From NCBI GenBank assembly GCA_027049035.1, contig JALTVI010000096.1, positions 1 through 39,067 of the forward strand: a stretch of 39,067 nucleotides of DNA, written 5' to 3'. Of the stretch, positions 33,454-39,067 are shown one piece after another. Below the pieces are notes generated by a model. It was not told the origin of the DNA. It saw only the letters and a list, made by a program, of their open reading frames with translations, and searched no databases. Both the position numbers and the translations under genes were made by a program. Each line of letters begins with the position of its first letter. Within the stretch, counting starts at the first letter, position 1. This DNA comes from Sulfurovum sp. Its GTDB lineage: Bacteria > Campylobacterota > Campylobacteria > Campylobacterales > Sulfurovaceae.

Positions 33454-33561
33454 GGAATCGGAGAGTTTACTCCGCTGGACGTTATTTGGGTAATCAGCGT
33501 CAGGGCGAAGATGAATCTTCGCTTCCAATGTTTTTGGAACCGAGAATTTATTCTCGGCCAC
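33454..33561. repeat. Paired-hairpin repeat, family A copy 2 with a degenerate neighbour
   Basis: 33454-33478 is GGAA-T-CGGAG-AGTTTA-CTCCG, a diverged single hairpin. Then GCGAAGAT-GA-ATCTTCGC (33505-33522), TTCC, GGAA (33536-33539) and CCGAGAAT-TT-ATTCTCGG (33540-33557) plus CCAC. Geometry equals 2234-2298 with a shorter spacer. Confidence 0.8.
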
Positions 33562-33608
33562 AACGAAAAAGATGCAAAGAGTTTATGATTCCCGGCTAAA
33601 CAGGTTGA

Positions 33609-33755
33609 AAATACACCTATATTGTATACACTTCGTTAAATCTTCACTTCAATTCTTTTGGAATTGAAGGCTTTATTGCAGTGCATCCCCTTGCGGGATA
33701 GCCTGCCTGACATTGTGTTCATGAAAAAACATCGGGCGAAGATGAATCTTCGCTT
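33609..33755. repeat. Family A relatives: long-loop module and single hairpin
   Basis: 33609-33642 carries the TACACCT ... GTATACACTTCGTTAAAT module shared with 35868-35898. 33648-33668 is a TTCAATTC/GAATTGAA hairpin, 33685-33699 an ATCCC/GGGAT hairpin, and 33736-33753 is GCGAAGAT-GA-ATCTTCGC followed by TTC. The stretch may act as a bidirectional 3'-end structure. Confidence 0.6.
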
Positions 33756-33784
33756 CTAATCCTTCCCTTTCTCTAAATAATTAC

Positions 33785-34867
33785 TTATCTCGTACCCGAT
33801 AAAGCATCTTCACCCCGAAGCACATCCAGCACATTCGTCGCATACGACCCCTTGGGGAGCACAAATCCCAATTCATAGTGCGCTTTTTCCGGGATATAGC
33901 GCTTCTCTATCTCCGTCACCTGCACCCAGGCGTAGCGTCTGGCGCCGTAGAGCTTGATAGGCTCGTCAAACTGCGCTTCAATGATGCCTGCAATATCTTC
34001 GGCGCGTTTGGTTTTGCTGCCTGGTATCAACCCGGTGGGAGCGGTATCTTTGGTGGCAAAACGTGCCGCTTCTGTTTCGACATCTTCAGCCCCGAAGAGT
34101 TTGCCGTAAGGGTAGTGCATTATCAGGTCTCCTTTAAGCAGTTTGTAGAAGTTTGGCTGTGCTTTGGCTCCTGTGAGTGCACCCTTTGGCAGCTGTATCA
34201 GATCTTCAACCTCCGACTCTTCAAATTTCTCCAGCAGCAGATTGATCTCCATCCGTTTGGCAAGCCAGCGGTTAAAGAGCCAGCTCTGATAAGAGCCCAT
34301 CAGAAACTCCCGTGTCTTCCTGTCACGCATCTTCAGTGTGCCCTCTATGAGCTTCTTGCCATCCTCCCAGTTGTTGCCGTTGGTACCGAAGCGCTGGTTG
34401 CCAAAGTAGTTGGGCACGCCGTTGGCCTTGATCCACTTGAGTACGGAATCGATCTTCTCTTTCTGCACGCCAAGCACCTTTTTCAAGCGAATCTCAAAGC
34501 GGTTTCCCTTGAGGTGGCCGATGCGTATCTTGTTGCTGTGGCGGGTGGTCTCGAGTATCTTTATCTTTTCATGGGTGAAATTCTGCAGCTTCTCTTCAAA
34601 CTTTGCCGGCAGCGAAATGTACTGCATGGTCATCGCATGCTTGTCTTTGAGCCCCGCATAGCCGATGTCACGCCGTCTGATGCCAAGGAAATCGGCAAAA
34701 GCGTCAAGCATCTCCCAGGTCGTCGCCTCTTTTTTGCGTACCTTGAGTACCAGATGCTCCCCTTCCCCGGTAAAGGGGTAGAGCGGGATCTCCTCAACGG
34801 TAAAGTCACGCGGTGAGGCGTTGAAGACAAATTCATTTTTGACATTGAGCGGGTAGATGCGTTTCAT
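33785..34867 (-). CDS. truD: tRNA pseudouridine(13) synthase TruD
   Basis: 360 aa. The catalytic motif GYAGLKDKHAMTMQYISLP places the nucleophilic Asp at D75. RIGHLKGNRFEIRLKKV and VPNYFGNQRFG match the conserved TruD blocks (GN-x-F-x-I-x-L and NYFG-x-QRFG). The protein forms pseudouridine at position 13 of tRNA-Glu. SYQSWLFNRWLAKRM is also typical of the family. It is convergent with the CYTH gene across a repeat region and divergent from the HAD phosphatase gene, whose promoter lies in the 95 bp between them. Complete and intact. Confidence 0.94.
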   Translation of the reverse strand: MKRIYPLNVKNEFVFNASPRDFTVEEIPLYPFTGEGEHLVLKVRKKEATTWEMLDAFADFLGIRRRDIGYAGLKDKHAMTMQYISLPAKFEEKLQNFTHEKIKILETTRHSNKIRIGHLKGNRFEIRLKKVLGVQKEKIDSVLKWIKANGVPNYFGNQRFGTNGNNWEDGKKLIEGTLKMRDRKTREFLMGSYQSWLFNRWLAKRMEINLLLEKFEESEVEDLIQLPKGALTGAKAQPNFYKLLKGDLIMHYPYGKLFGAEDVETEAARFATKDTAPTGLIPGSKTKRAEDIAGIIEAQFDEPIKLYGARRYAWVQVTEIEKRYIPEKAHYELGFVLPKGSYATNVLDVLRGEDALSGTR

Positions 34868-34902
34868 TGGGTGCTTCTTTCAGGTAGTTTTGGCGTTTTG
34901 AT

Positions 34903-34930
34903 TTGACATTTTACCCTAACTCAGTATAAT
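34903..34930 (+). promoter_or_regulatory. Sigma-70 promoter of the HAD phosphatase gene
   Basis: TTGACA (34903-34908), 16 nt spacer, TATAAT (34925-34930): a near-consensus housekeeping promoter. The TTG start codon at 34963 lies 33 nt downstream. Confidence 0.75.
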
Positions 34931-34962
34931 CCGCACATATCATACCAATAAGGAATGCACCT

Positions 34963-35640
34963 TTGAACTGGAAAGAGAAAAAAGCGATCCTCTTCGACCT
35001 TGACGGCACCCTCATCGACAGTGTGCCCGACCTCGCACTGGCAGTCAACGAGATGCTGCAGCAGCTTGGACGGAATACTTTCAGCGAAGAGACCATCCGC
35101 TACTGGGTCGGCAACGGCGCACAGACACTGGTCAAACGTGCCCTGCTGGGGGAGCGAGACATCAAAGGAAAGCAGATCGACAAAGAGCTTTTTGAAGATG
35201 CGCTGGCACGCTTTCTTAGCGCCTATCAAAAGCATTTATGCGAAGCGACACGCCCCTACCCGGACGTACCTGAAACACTCAAAGCGCTGAAAGCACGCGG
35301 GTACAGACTGGCCATCGTCACCAACAAGCCAGAGCAGTTTGTCGGCCCCATCCTCGAGGGACTTGGCTTGGCGGATCTTTTTGAGGCATGGCTTGGCGGC
35401 GACAGCCTGCCAAAGAAGAAACCCGACCCTATGCCGCTGCTACACCTTTGTGAAACGATGCAGATCAAGGTGGAAGAGGCTGTCATTGTGGGTGACTCAA
35501 AAAACGACATACTCGCTGCCAAAGCCTGCGGTATGGATGCTATAGGCGTGACGTATGGGTATAATTACGGTGAGGATATTGCGGTATATCACCCCACTGT
35601 TGTTATTGAAGAGTTTGGAAAGTTGCTGAAGCTGTTTTGA
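34963..35640 (+). CDS. Phosphoglycolate phosphatase-like HAD hydrolase
   Basis: 225 aa, with a TTG start at 34963; AAGGAAT lies 6 nt upstream, and an in-frame ATG at 34954 is followed by a stop. HAD motif I is FDLDGTLIDSVPDL (D12, D14), motif II IVTNKP, Lys in LPKKKPDPMPLLHLCE (motif III), and motif IV VGDSKNDILAAKACG. The family pattern and the cap resemble Gph, which removes 2-phosphoglycolate from DNA repair or carbon metabolism. GYNYGEDIAVYHPTVVIEEF ends the protein as in Gph. Substrate not proven. Strong promoter upstream. Confidence 0.85.
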   Translation: MNWKEKKAILFDLDGTLIDSVPDLALAVNEMLQQLGRNTFSEETIRYWVGNGAQTLVKRALLGERDIKGKQIDKELFEDALARFLSAYQKHLCEATRPYPDVPETLKALKARGYRLAIVTNKPEQFVGPILEGLGLADLFEAWLGGDSLPKKKPDPMPLLHLCETMQIKVEEAVIVGDSKNDILAAKACGMDAIGVTYGYNYGEDIAVYHPTVVIEEFGKLLKLF

Positions 35641-35703
35641 GTTTCTACTTATAATTGAACGTCAAGATTTCACATCAGGCGCGGGATGATAAGCGTCTTC
35701 CCT

Positions 35704-35726
35704 GGAACCGAAAGCTTCAGCTTCGG
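35704..35726. repeat. Family A hairpin, variant stem
   Basis: GGAA (35704-35707) precedes CCGAAAGCT-TC-AGCTTCGG (35708-35726), one bulged A. Same flank and position logic as the CCGAGAAT hairpins but with a different, still self-complementary stem. Confidence 0.6.
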
Positions 35727-35780
35727 CTTGACATTGATTGACTGAATAACGTTTGGCGAGGCTGTCCCTGAAGAGAATAC

Positions 35781-36018
35781 GGAAGCGAAGATTGATCTTC
35801 GCCCAGTGGAGGAGGAGAACTGTTTTTTCGAAGACAGACGCTTTGATTTTTCGGCGTAGTGGCCGAGAATACACCTAAAGGTATACACTTCGTTAAATTC
35901 TCGGTTCCAAAAGTCTTGGAAGCGAAGATTAATCTTCGCCCAGTAGAGGAGGAAAGTTCTTTTTTTGAAGACAGACGCTTTAACTATTCGGTGTTGTGGC
36001 CAAGAAATTCTCGGTTCC
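35781..36018 (+). repeat. Imperfect tandem duplication of a composite family A unit
   Basis: Copy 1 (35781-35908, 128 bp) and copy 2 (35918-36018, 101 bp) share order: GGAA-GCGAAGAT-NN-ATCTTCGC, CCCAGT-GAGGAG, a T-run, GAAGACAGACGCTTT, TTCGG, GTGGCC, AGAA and ATTCTCGG-TTCC. Copy 1 carries a 26 nt loop (35871-35896) with ACACCT ... CGTTAA between CCGAGAAT and ATTCTCGG; copy 2 lacks it (GTGGCCAAGAAATTCTCGG). Confidence 0.75.
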
Positions 36019-36072
36019 GATTTTGGAAACATATTTGATACAATAACAAAACAGAAGACTACAGAGGAAAAC

Positions 36073-37494
36073 ATGAAAAAGAGACCCTCCATAGCCATTG
36101 TCGGCGGTGGCATTGCCGGAAGTACCACCGCCCTCTTTCTTGCCAAAGCGGGAGCGAAAGTCACGCTCTTTGAAAAGGCACAAAGTCTTGTAAGCGGACC
36201 ACCCTTTTGCCACCTGCACGCCGGCGGCAATCTCTACCCAGAGATCAGTGACGAGCAGTGTCTGACACTGCTGAAACAGTCCATCGACTTTGCACGCCTC
36301 TACCCCCACGGTGTCGATCACCGCCCCACCATTGTTGCACTGCCGACCTACTGCAGCAGAAACACGAAGCACCTGATGCCGCGGCTGGAGAAGCTGAGAG
36401 CACGCTATGAGGCACTGGTTGAAGAGGATGCCAAAAACCGTGTGCTGGGTGACCCTGCTGTCTATTTCAAGTGCTATGAGAGAGAAGAGATTGAGGCTTT
36501 GAAAAACGAAACCATCAAAACCAAGCCCCAAACACTCGATGAGTGGATGATACCTTTCGCCCAAAAGGCCGATCTTGACAAACTGCAGTTCCCTGTCATT
36601 CTGGTGCAGGAGTACGGCCTCAACCTCTTTCGCATCGGCGCGCGGCTGATGCTTGACCTGCAGCAAGACCCCAATGTCATGCTAAAGCTCTCTACTGCCG
36701 TAACCAACATCAAGAAAGAGACAGATGGGTGGTCTGTTCAGACTAATGCCGAAACGGAGACTTCCGACTACCTTGTCAATGCCGCAGGATACCAGACAGG
36801 CAAGATAGACGATATGGTCGGCGTTCCCTGCGAGCGCATGGTAGAGTTCAAAGCTGCCTACGTTACGCAGTGGGATGAAGGAGCCTCCTACCTCTGGCCG
36901 GAGATCATCTTTCAGGGTGAGCGCGGCACGCCGCGCGGCATGGGGCAGTTTACCCCCTACCCCCAGGGGCATGTACAGCTGCACGGCATGACCAAGGAGA
37001 TCACGCTTTATGAAGACGGGCTTGTGGCAAGCACGCCCCTCAGCTGCCAGCCACAGCTGCCGAAAAACCTTGTGGAAAAAATAGAAGCCGACTGGACCTG
37101 GAGCGAAACCAAACAGCGTACCCAAAAGGCCATCGAACACCTAAGCCGCTTCATCCCCTCTTTCGCCTCGGCAAAGACCGTCTCCAAGCCGCTCTTTGGC
37201 GCACAGCAGATCCCCGGCAGCGACCCCACCCTGCGTGTGGCTGAAGTCGCTTTCCCCGTAAAGCGCTATGCCCGCTGTGAAATCGTCAAGGTCTCATCGA
37301 CCATCGACATGGCGCACGCCATTTTGAAAGACCTTGTATCGCTGGAGCTCTTAGAGAGTACGGCTGCCGAAGTTGGCATTGAGGAGATCACTGTCAATGC
37401 GGATGAGCCAAGCATCACAAAAGAGGCAGAAAGACTCTGCCGCATCAGAGAGTACCCCGAAGCGTTGGCGCATCTTTGTGTGCCTATAACTTGA
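36073..37494 (+). CDS. FAD-dependent oxidoreductase, D-amino-acid oxidase (DAO) type
   Basis: 473 aa from the ATG at 36073 (AGAGGA 5 nt upstream); a longer in-frame reading begins inside repeat DNA and is rejected. The N-terminus is a Rossmann FAD site: SIAIVGGGIAGSTTALFLAK, then VTLFEKA. The middle (VNAAGYQTGKIDD) corresponds to the second FAD-contacting strand. The C-terminal 60 residues, after the flavoprotein core, are helical (SLELLESTAAEVGIEEITVN) and unlike standard DadA. Deamination of a D-amino acid or other amine is the family reaction but the substrate is open. A hairpin terminator follows. Confidence 0.8.
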   Translation: MKKRPSIAIVGGGIAGSTTALFLAKAGAKVTLFEKAQSLVSGPPFCHLHAGGNLYPEISDEQCLTLLKQSIDFARLYPHGVDHRPTIVALPTYCSRNTKHLMPRLEKLRARYEALVEEDAKNRVLGDPAVYFKCYEREEIEALKNETIKTKPQTLDEWMIPFAQKADLDKLQFPVILVQEYGLNLFRIGARLMLDLQQDPNVMLKLSTAVTNIKKETDGWSVQTNAETETSDYLVNAAGYQTGKIDDMVGVPCERMVEFKAAYVTQWDEGASYLWPEIIFQGERGTPRGMGQFTPYPQGHVQLHGMTKEITLYEDGLVASTPLSCQPQLPKNLVEKIEADWTWSETKQRTQKAIEHLSRFIPSFASAKTVSKPLFGAQQIPGSDPTLRVAEVAFPVKRYARCEIVKVSSTIDMAHAILKDLVSLELLESTAAEVGIEEITVNADEPSITKEAERLCRIREYPEALAHLCVPIT

Positions 37495-37497
37495 CTC

Positions 37498-37525
37498 GTT
37501 CCCAAGCTCCTGCGCGGGAATGCAT
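37498..37525. repeat. REP-like hairpin, family C copy 2
   Basis: It begins GTTCCCA and ends GGGAATGCAT, the same ends as the element at 1170-1197 (opposite orientation). It lies 4 nt after the flavoprotein stop codon. Confidence 0.5.
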
Positions 37526-37535
37526 AGTAGCATGT

Positions 37536-37558
37536 GAGATATATTTATCTCTATTTTT
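37536..37558 (+). terminator. Intrinsic terminator downstream of the flavoprotein gene
   Basis: GAGATA (37536-37541), loop TATT, TATCTC (37546-37551), then TATTTTT: a short stem followed by a T-run on the plus strand. It abuts the stop codon of the convergent integrase gene. Confidence 0.6.
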
Positions 37559-38534
37559 ATGCCATCATATCCAACGGACTCATGACTTTTACCTTGTTCA
37601 TCTCCGCGACTACATGCGTGTAAACCATGGTAGTTTCCACTGACTTGTGTCCCAGTAACTCCTGAATGCTCCGCAGATCAATGCCGCTTTGCAGCAGATG
37701 CGTCGCGTAAGAGTGGCGGAAGATGTGGGAGGTAACGCGTTTATGAACTCCGGCTTTTTGTGCGGCTTGTTTGATGTTCCTTCCAAACGTTTTTTCATGG
37801 ATGTGATGCCGCCTTATGATGCCTGTTCTTGGATCTTTGGAGACATTACGCATGGGGAATAAAAACTGCCATTTGGTCTCGAACTTGGCATTGGGATATT
37901 TACGCTCTAGTGCATAGGGCAGATAGACACTTCCGTACCCTTCGGCAATATCTTTTTGATGCAGCTGCTCCACATGCGCTACCTGAACTTTCAAGCGTTC
38001 CTTTAATACTTGCGGCAAAGGTACTGTACGATCTTTTAGCGATTTGGAGTCCCAGATATAGACTTTATTAAACCCAAAGTCGATATCTTTAATGCGTAGA
38101 TTGAGGACTTCATTCATTCGCAACCCACACCCGTACATCATCTGTACCATAAGCTGATAAACCCCCGTCATTTGAGCAATGATTTGCTGTACTTCCTCTT
38201 TGGTTAGCACCTGTGGTATGCGTTTGCGCTCCTGTGCCCGAAGTGCTTGTATGTTCCACGTACTCATGTCGATACCAAGCACCTCTTTGTAAAGAAACAG
38301 CAGTGCCGAAAAAGCTTGATTCTGTGTAGTTGGTGATACTTTTTTCTTTACGGCAAGATATGTGAGAAACTGTTCTATCTCCTCTTTGCCCATCTCTACT
38401 GGATGTTTTTTGTTATGAAAAAAGATGTAGTGTTTTATCCAGTGGATATAGGTACGCTCTGTAGAGAGACTGTAGTGCTTGAGTCGTATCTTTTCTCGGA
38501 CAATATCAAGTAGTTTTTTCTTTGGTTTTTGCAT
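37557..38534 (-). CDS. intI: Integron integrase (IntI), tyrosine recombinase
   Basis: 325 aa from the ATG at 38534, chosen for GGGAGAAGG ending 2 nt upstream; a TTG at 38579 is in frame but overlaps the promoter region. Tyrosine recombinase residues are complete: R139 (GCGLRMNEVLNL), K164/K167 region (WDSKSLKDRTVPL), H270-x-x-R273 (SHIFRHSYATHLL), H296 (LLGHKSVE) and Y305 (TTMVYTHVV). Between box I and box II is the extra IntI domain, LPYALERKYPNAKFETKW followed by FLFPMRNVSKDPRTGIIRRH, which ordinary XerC/D lack. It should insert and excise gene cassettes at attI and attC. The gene points away from the AT-rich stretch and the SIR2-type gene, as intI does from its cassettes. Confidence 0.9.
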   Translation of the reverse strand: MQKPKKKLLDIVREKIRLKHYSLSTERTYIHWIKHYIFFHNKKHPVEMGKEEIEQFLTYLAVKKKVSPTTQNQAFSALLFLYKEVLGIDMSTWNIQALRAQERKRIPQVLTKEEVQQIIAQMTGVYQLMVQMMYGCGLRMNEVLNLRIKDIDFGFNKVYIWDSKSLKDRTVPLPQVLKERLKVQVAHVEQLHQKDIAEGYGSVYLPYALERKYPNAKFETKWQFLFPMRNVSKDPRTGIIRRHHIHEKTFGRNIKQAAQKAGVHKRVTSHIFRHSYATHLLQSGIDLRSIQELLGHKSVETTMVYTHVVAEMNKVKVMSPLDMMA

Positions 38535-38563
38535 AACCTTCTCCCAAAAATAAAAGGACATTG

Positions 38564-38599
38564 TGTCTGTTAATGTCAAATATTTCTATTTAACAGACA
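38564..38599. promoter_or_regulatory. Inverted repeat over the intI promoter, possible operator or integrase site
   Basis: TGTCTGTTAA (38564-38573) and TTAACAGACA (38590-38599) are perfect 10 bp arms with a 16 bp spacer. Minus-strand TTGACA (38574-38579) lies in the spacer and could be the -35 box of intI. The arms contain GTTAA, the core of integrase boxes. LexA, the usual regulator of intI elsewhere, is generally absent from Campylobacterota, so another repressor or IntI itself could bind. Confidence 0.45.
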
Positions 38600-38664
38600 A
38601 ATGAGTTCCGTTAATACGCTATTTCATGAAAATAAGACATAACGTATTTTAAAAATTGTAAAAC

Positions 38665-38687
38665 TTTTTAGTAAAAAGTACTAAAAA
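38665..38687. repeat. AT-rich inverted repeat in the intI upstream region
   Basis: TTTTTAGTA (38665-38673) and TACTAAAAA (38679-38687) with a 5 nt spacer, a 9 bp stem. It may be a transcription or recombination signal; no gene overlaps it. Confidence 0.4.
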
Positions 38688-38725
38688 TATGTCATTTTGA
38701 AATATTTTTTAGGATAAACGGTACA

Positions 38726-38745
38726 TTTTAAACATGCTGTTAATC
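38726..38745 (+). other. Candidate attI recombination site
   Basis: TTTTAAAC-ATGCT-GTTAATC is an imperfect inverted pair around the GTT core expected at attI. It sits 190 nt from the intI start and 78 nt before the first downstream ATG. GTTAATC departs from the GTTRRRY consensus at one position. The true crossover point cannot be fixed without cassette-array comparison. Confidence 0.3.
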
Positions 38746-38768
38746 ATCAGTTTTAAGAGTAAACTGCC

Positions 38769-38800
38769 TATAATATTCCTTGAATAAATAGTTGTATAAT
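38769..38800 (+). promoter_or_regulatory. Candidate -10 boxes for the SIR2-type gene
   Basis: TATAAT occurs at 38769-38774 and again at 38795-38800, 49 and 23 nt before the ATG at 38824. Neither has a good -35 box. One may be a cassette promoter or the Pc-like promoter of the integron. Confidence 0.4.
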
Positions 38801-38823
38801 GAAATATCTTGAAGGTTATCAGT

Positions 38824-39067
38824 ATGGAAATCAAACAACAAGTTGATACAGAGCTTTATAACAGTCATGATTTAAATGAATTCAAAAGAAGGTTAGAAAG
38901 CCAAAATGTCATACTATTTATAGGTGCTGGGTTTTCCTCCGGGGTAGAAAATTTACTTGGTAAACCAATGCCATTAGCAACCGAACTAGCAAATAAGATA
39001 GGTGAACTAGGTAATTTTGACGCTGAAGACGACTTACCGTTTGCAGCAGATGAATATTTAAAGAACA
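38824..39067 (+). CDS. SIR2-like domain protein, N-terminal part (cut by window end)
   Basis: 81 residues visible from the ATG at 38824 (GAAGG about 8 nt upstream), open to the window edge. After a 28-residue helical start, the NAD-binding SIR2 motif appears: NVILFIGAGFSSGVENLLG, then KPMPLATELANKIGELG. This matches SIR2-like (SIR2_2-type) domains of bacterial anti-phage systems such as DSR, Thoeris-type ThsA and other NAD+-depleting effectors, in which the domain is fused to variable C-terminal sensors. Base composition is far more AT-rich than the rest of the window. Position divergent from intI suggests a first cassette gene. The C-terminal domain is not visible, so the defence type is open. 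Confidence 0.78.
   Translation, partial: MEIKQQVDTELYNSHDLNEFKRRLESQNVILFIGAGFSSGVENLLGKPMPLATELANKIGELGNFDAEDDLPFAADEYLKN

Larger units (their letters stand above)
33413..33784. other. Repeat-filled intergenic region, no gene seen
   Basis: 372 bp between the convergent CYTH and truD genes. It is a nest of hairpins from family A and relatives, described as separate entries; I see no protein-coding gene. Confidence 0.6.
35641..36072. other. Repeat-filled intergenic region, no gene seen
   Basis: 432 bp between the HAD phosphatase and the flavoprotein gene on the same strand, largely occupied by family A repeats (35704-36018). No coding region is supported. Confidence 0.6.

Noticed and set aside
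33785-34867. Long plus-strand frame of 312 codons over truD
   Set aside because: It is a shadow of the clearly conserved TruD gene on the minus strand.
37557-38534. XerC/XerD or phage integrase identity for the recombinase
   Set aside because: The ALERKYPNAKFETKW insert between the two catalytic boxes is typical of IntI and absent from Xer and phage integrases.
38580-38823. attC site in the spacer upstream of the SIR2 gene
   Set aside because: I could not find paired RYYYAAC/GTTRRRY boxes with the required stem; an attI is expected here, and attC should lie beyond the window.

Overview
This 39 kb window looks like a chromosomal segment of a Campylobacterota (epsilonproteobacterial) species. 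A Sulfurovum/Sulfurimonas-type marine or sulfidic-habitat relative is my best guess from protein style and gene mix; that is inference, and no rRNA gene is present to test it. Genes are densely packed on both strands, most have good Shine-Dalgarno sites, and many products carry signal peptides or lipoboxes. I saw no rRNA, tRNA, CRISPR array or intact transposase.

Layout. 1-3736 (minus strand): a periplasmic cupin protein cut by the window edge, a SAM methyltransferase, and a beta-lactamase-fold serine hydrolase coupled to a small membrane protein. 3923-6405 (plus): a secreted protein of unknown function, an NlpC/P60 peptidase and a CPBP membrane protease. 6517-11079 (plus): a TpsB-type outer-membrane transporter followed by an 897-residue secreted Pro/Gln/Lys-rich repeat protein, a possible non-canonical secretion partner. 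11228-14919 (minus): an M16 metallopeptidase, small membrane protein and TPR protein operon. 15011-19172: a run of small envelope proteins with YcgJ/Fels1-like domains, an LprI-like lysozyme-inhibitor domain, lipoproteins, a 25-residue membrane peptide, gene debris and a frameshifted HTH regulator. 19358-28161: an L,D-transpeptidase, a BioC-like methyltransferase, a BaiN/HI0933-type flavoprotein, an orphan sensor kinase, an SH3/NlpC peptidase, RsmD, a rhodanese, a NYN-LOTUS protein and a nucleoside deaminase. 28165-37494: housekeeping genes (UvrD-type helicase, MurA, CYTH phosphatase, TruD, Gph-like HAD phosphatase, DAO-type flavoprotein).

The right end is the most accessory-looking part. 37557-38534 encodes a tyrosine recombinase with the extra domain typical of integron integrases (IntI). 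An AT-rich non-coding stretch follows, with candidate attI sites and promoters, then a divergent gene whose N-terminus is a SIR2-like NAD-binding domain, cut by the window end. This fits an integron platform whose first cassette is an anti-phage-type SIR2 gene.

Three families of dispersed structured repeats sit in the intergenic spaces: paired hairpins built on GCGAAGAT/ATCTTCGC and CCGAGAAT/ATTCTCGG; an 82/164 bp element with perfect 12 bp terminal inverted repeats (GTTTCACTCGAT); and a short REP-like hairpin beginning GTTCCCA and ending GGAATGC. Envelope and peptidoglycan functions dominate the coding content: two NlpC/P60 proteins, an L,D-transpeptidase, MurA, a penicillin-binding-like serine hydrolase and possible lysozyme inhibitors.
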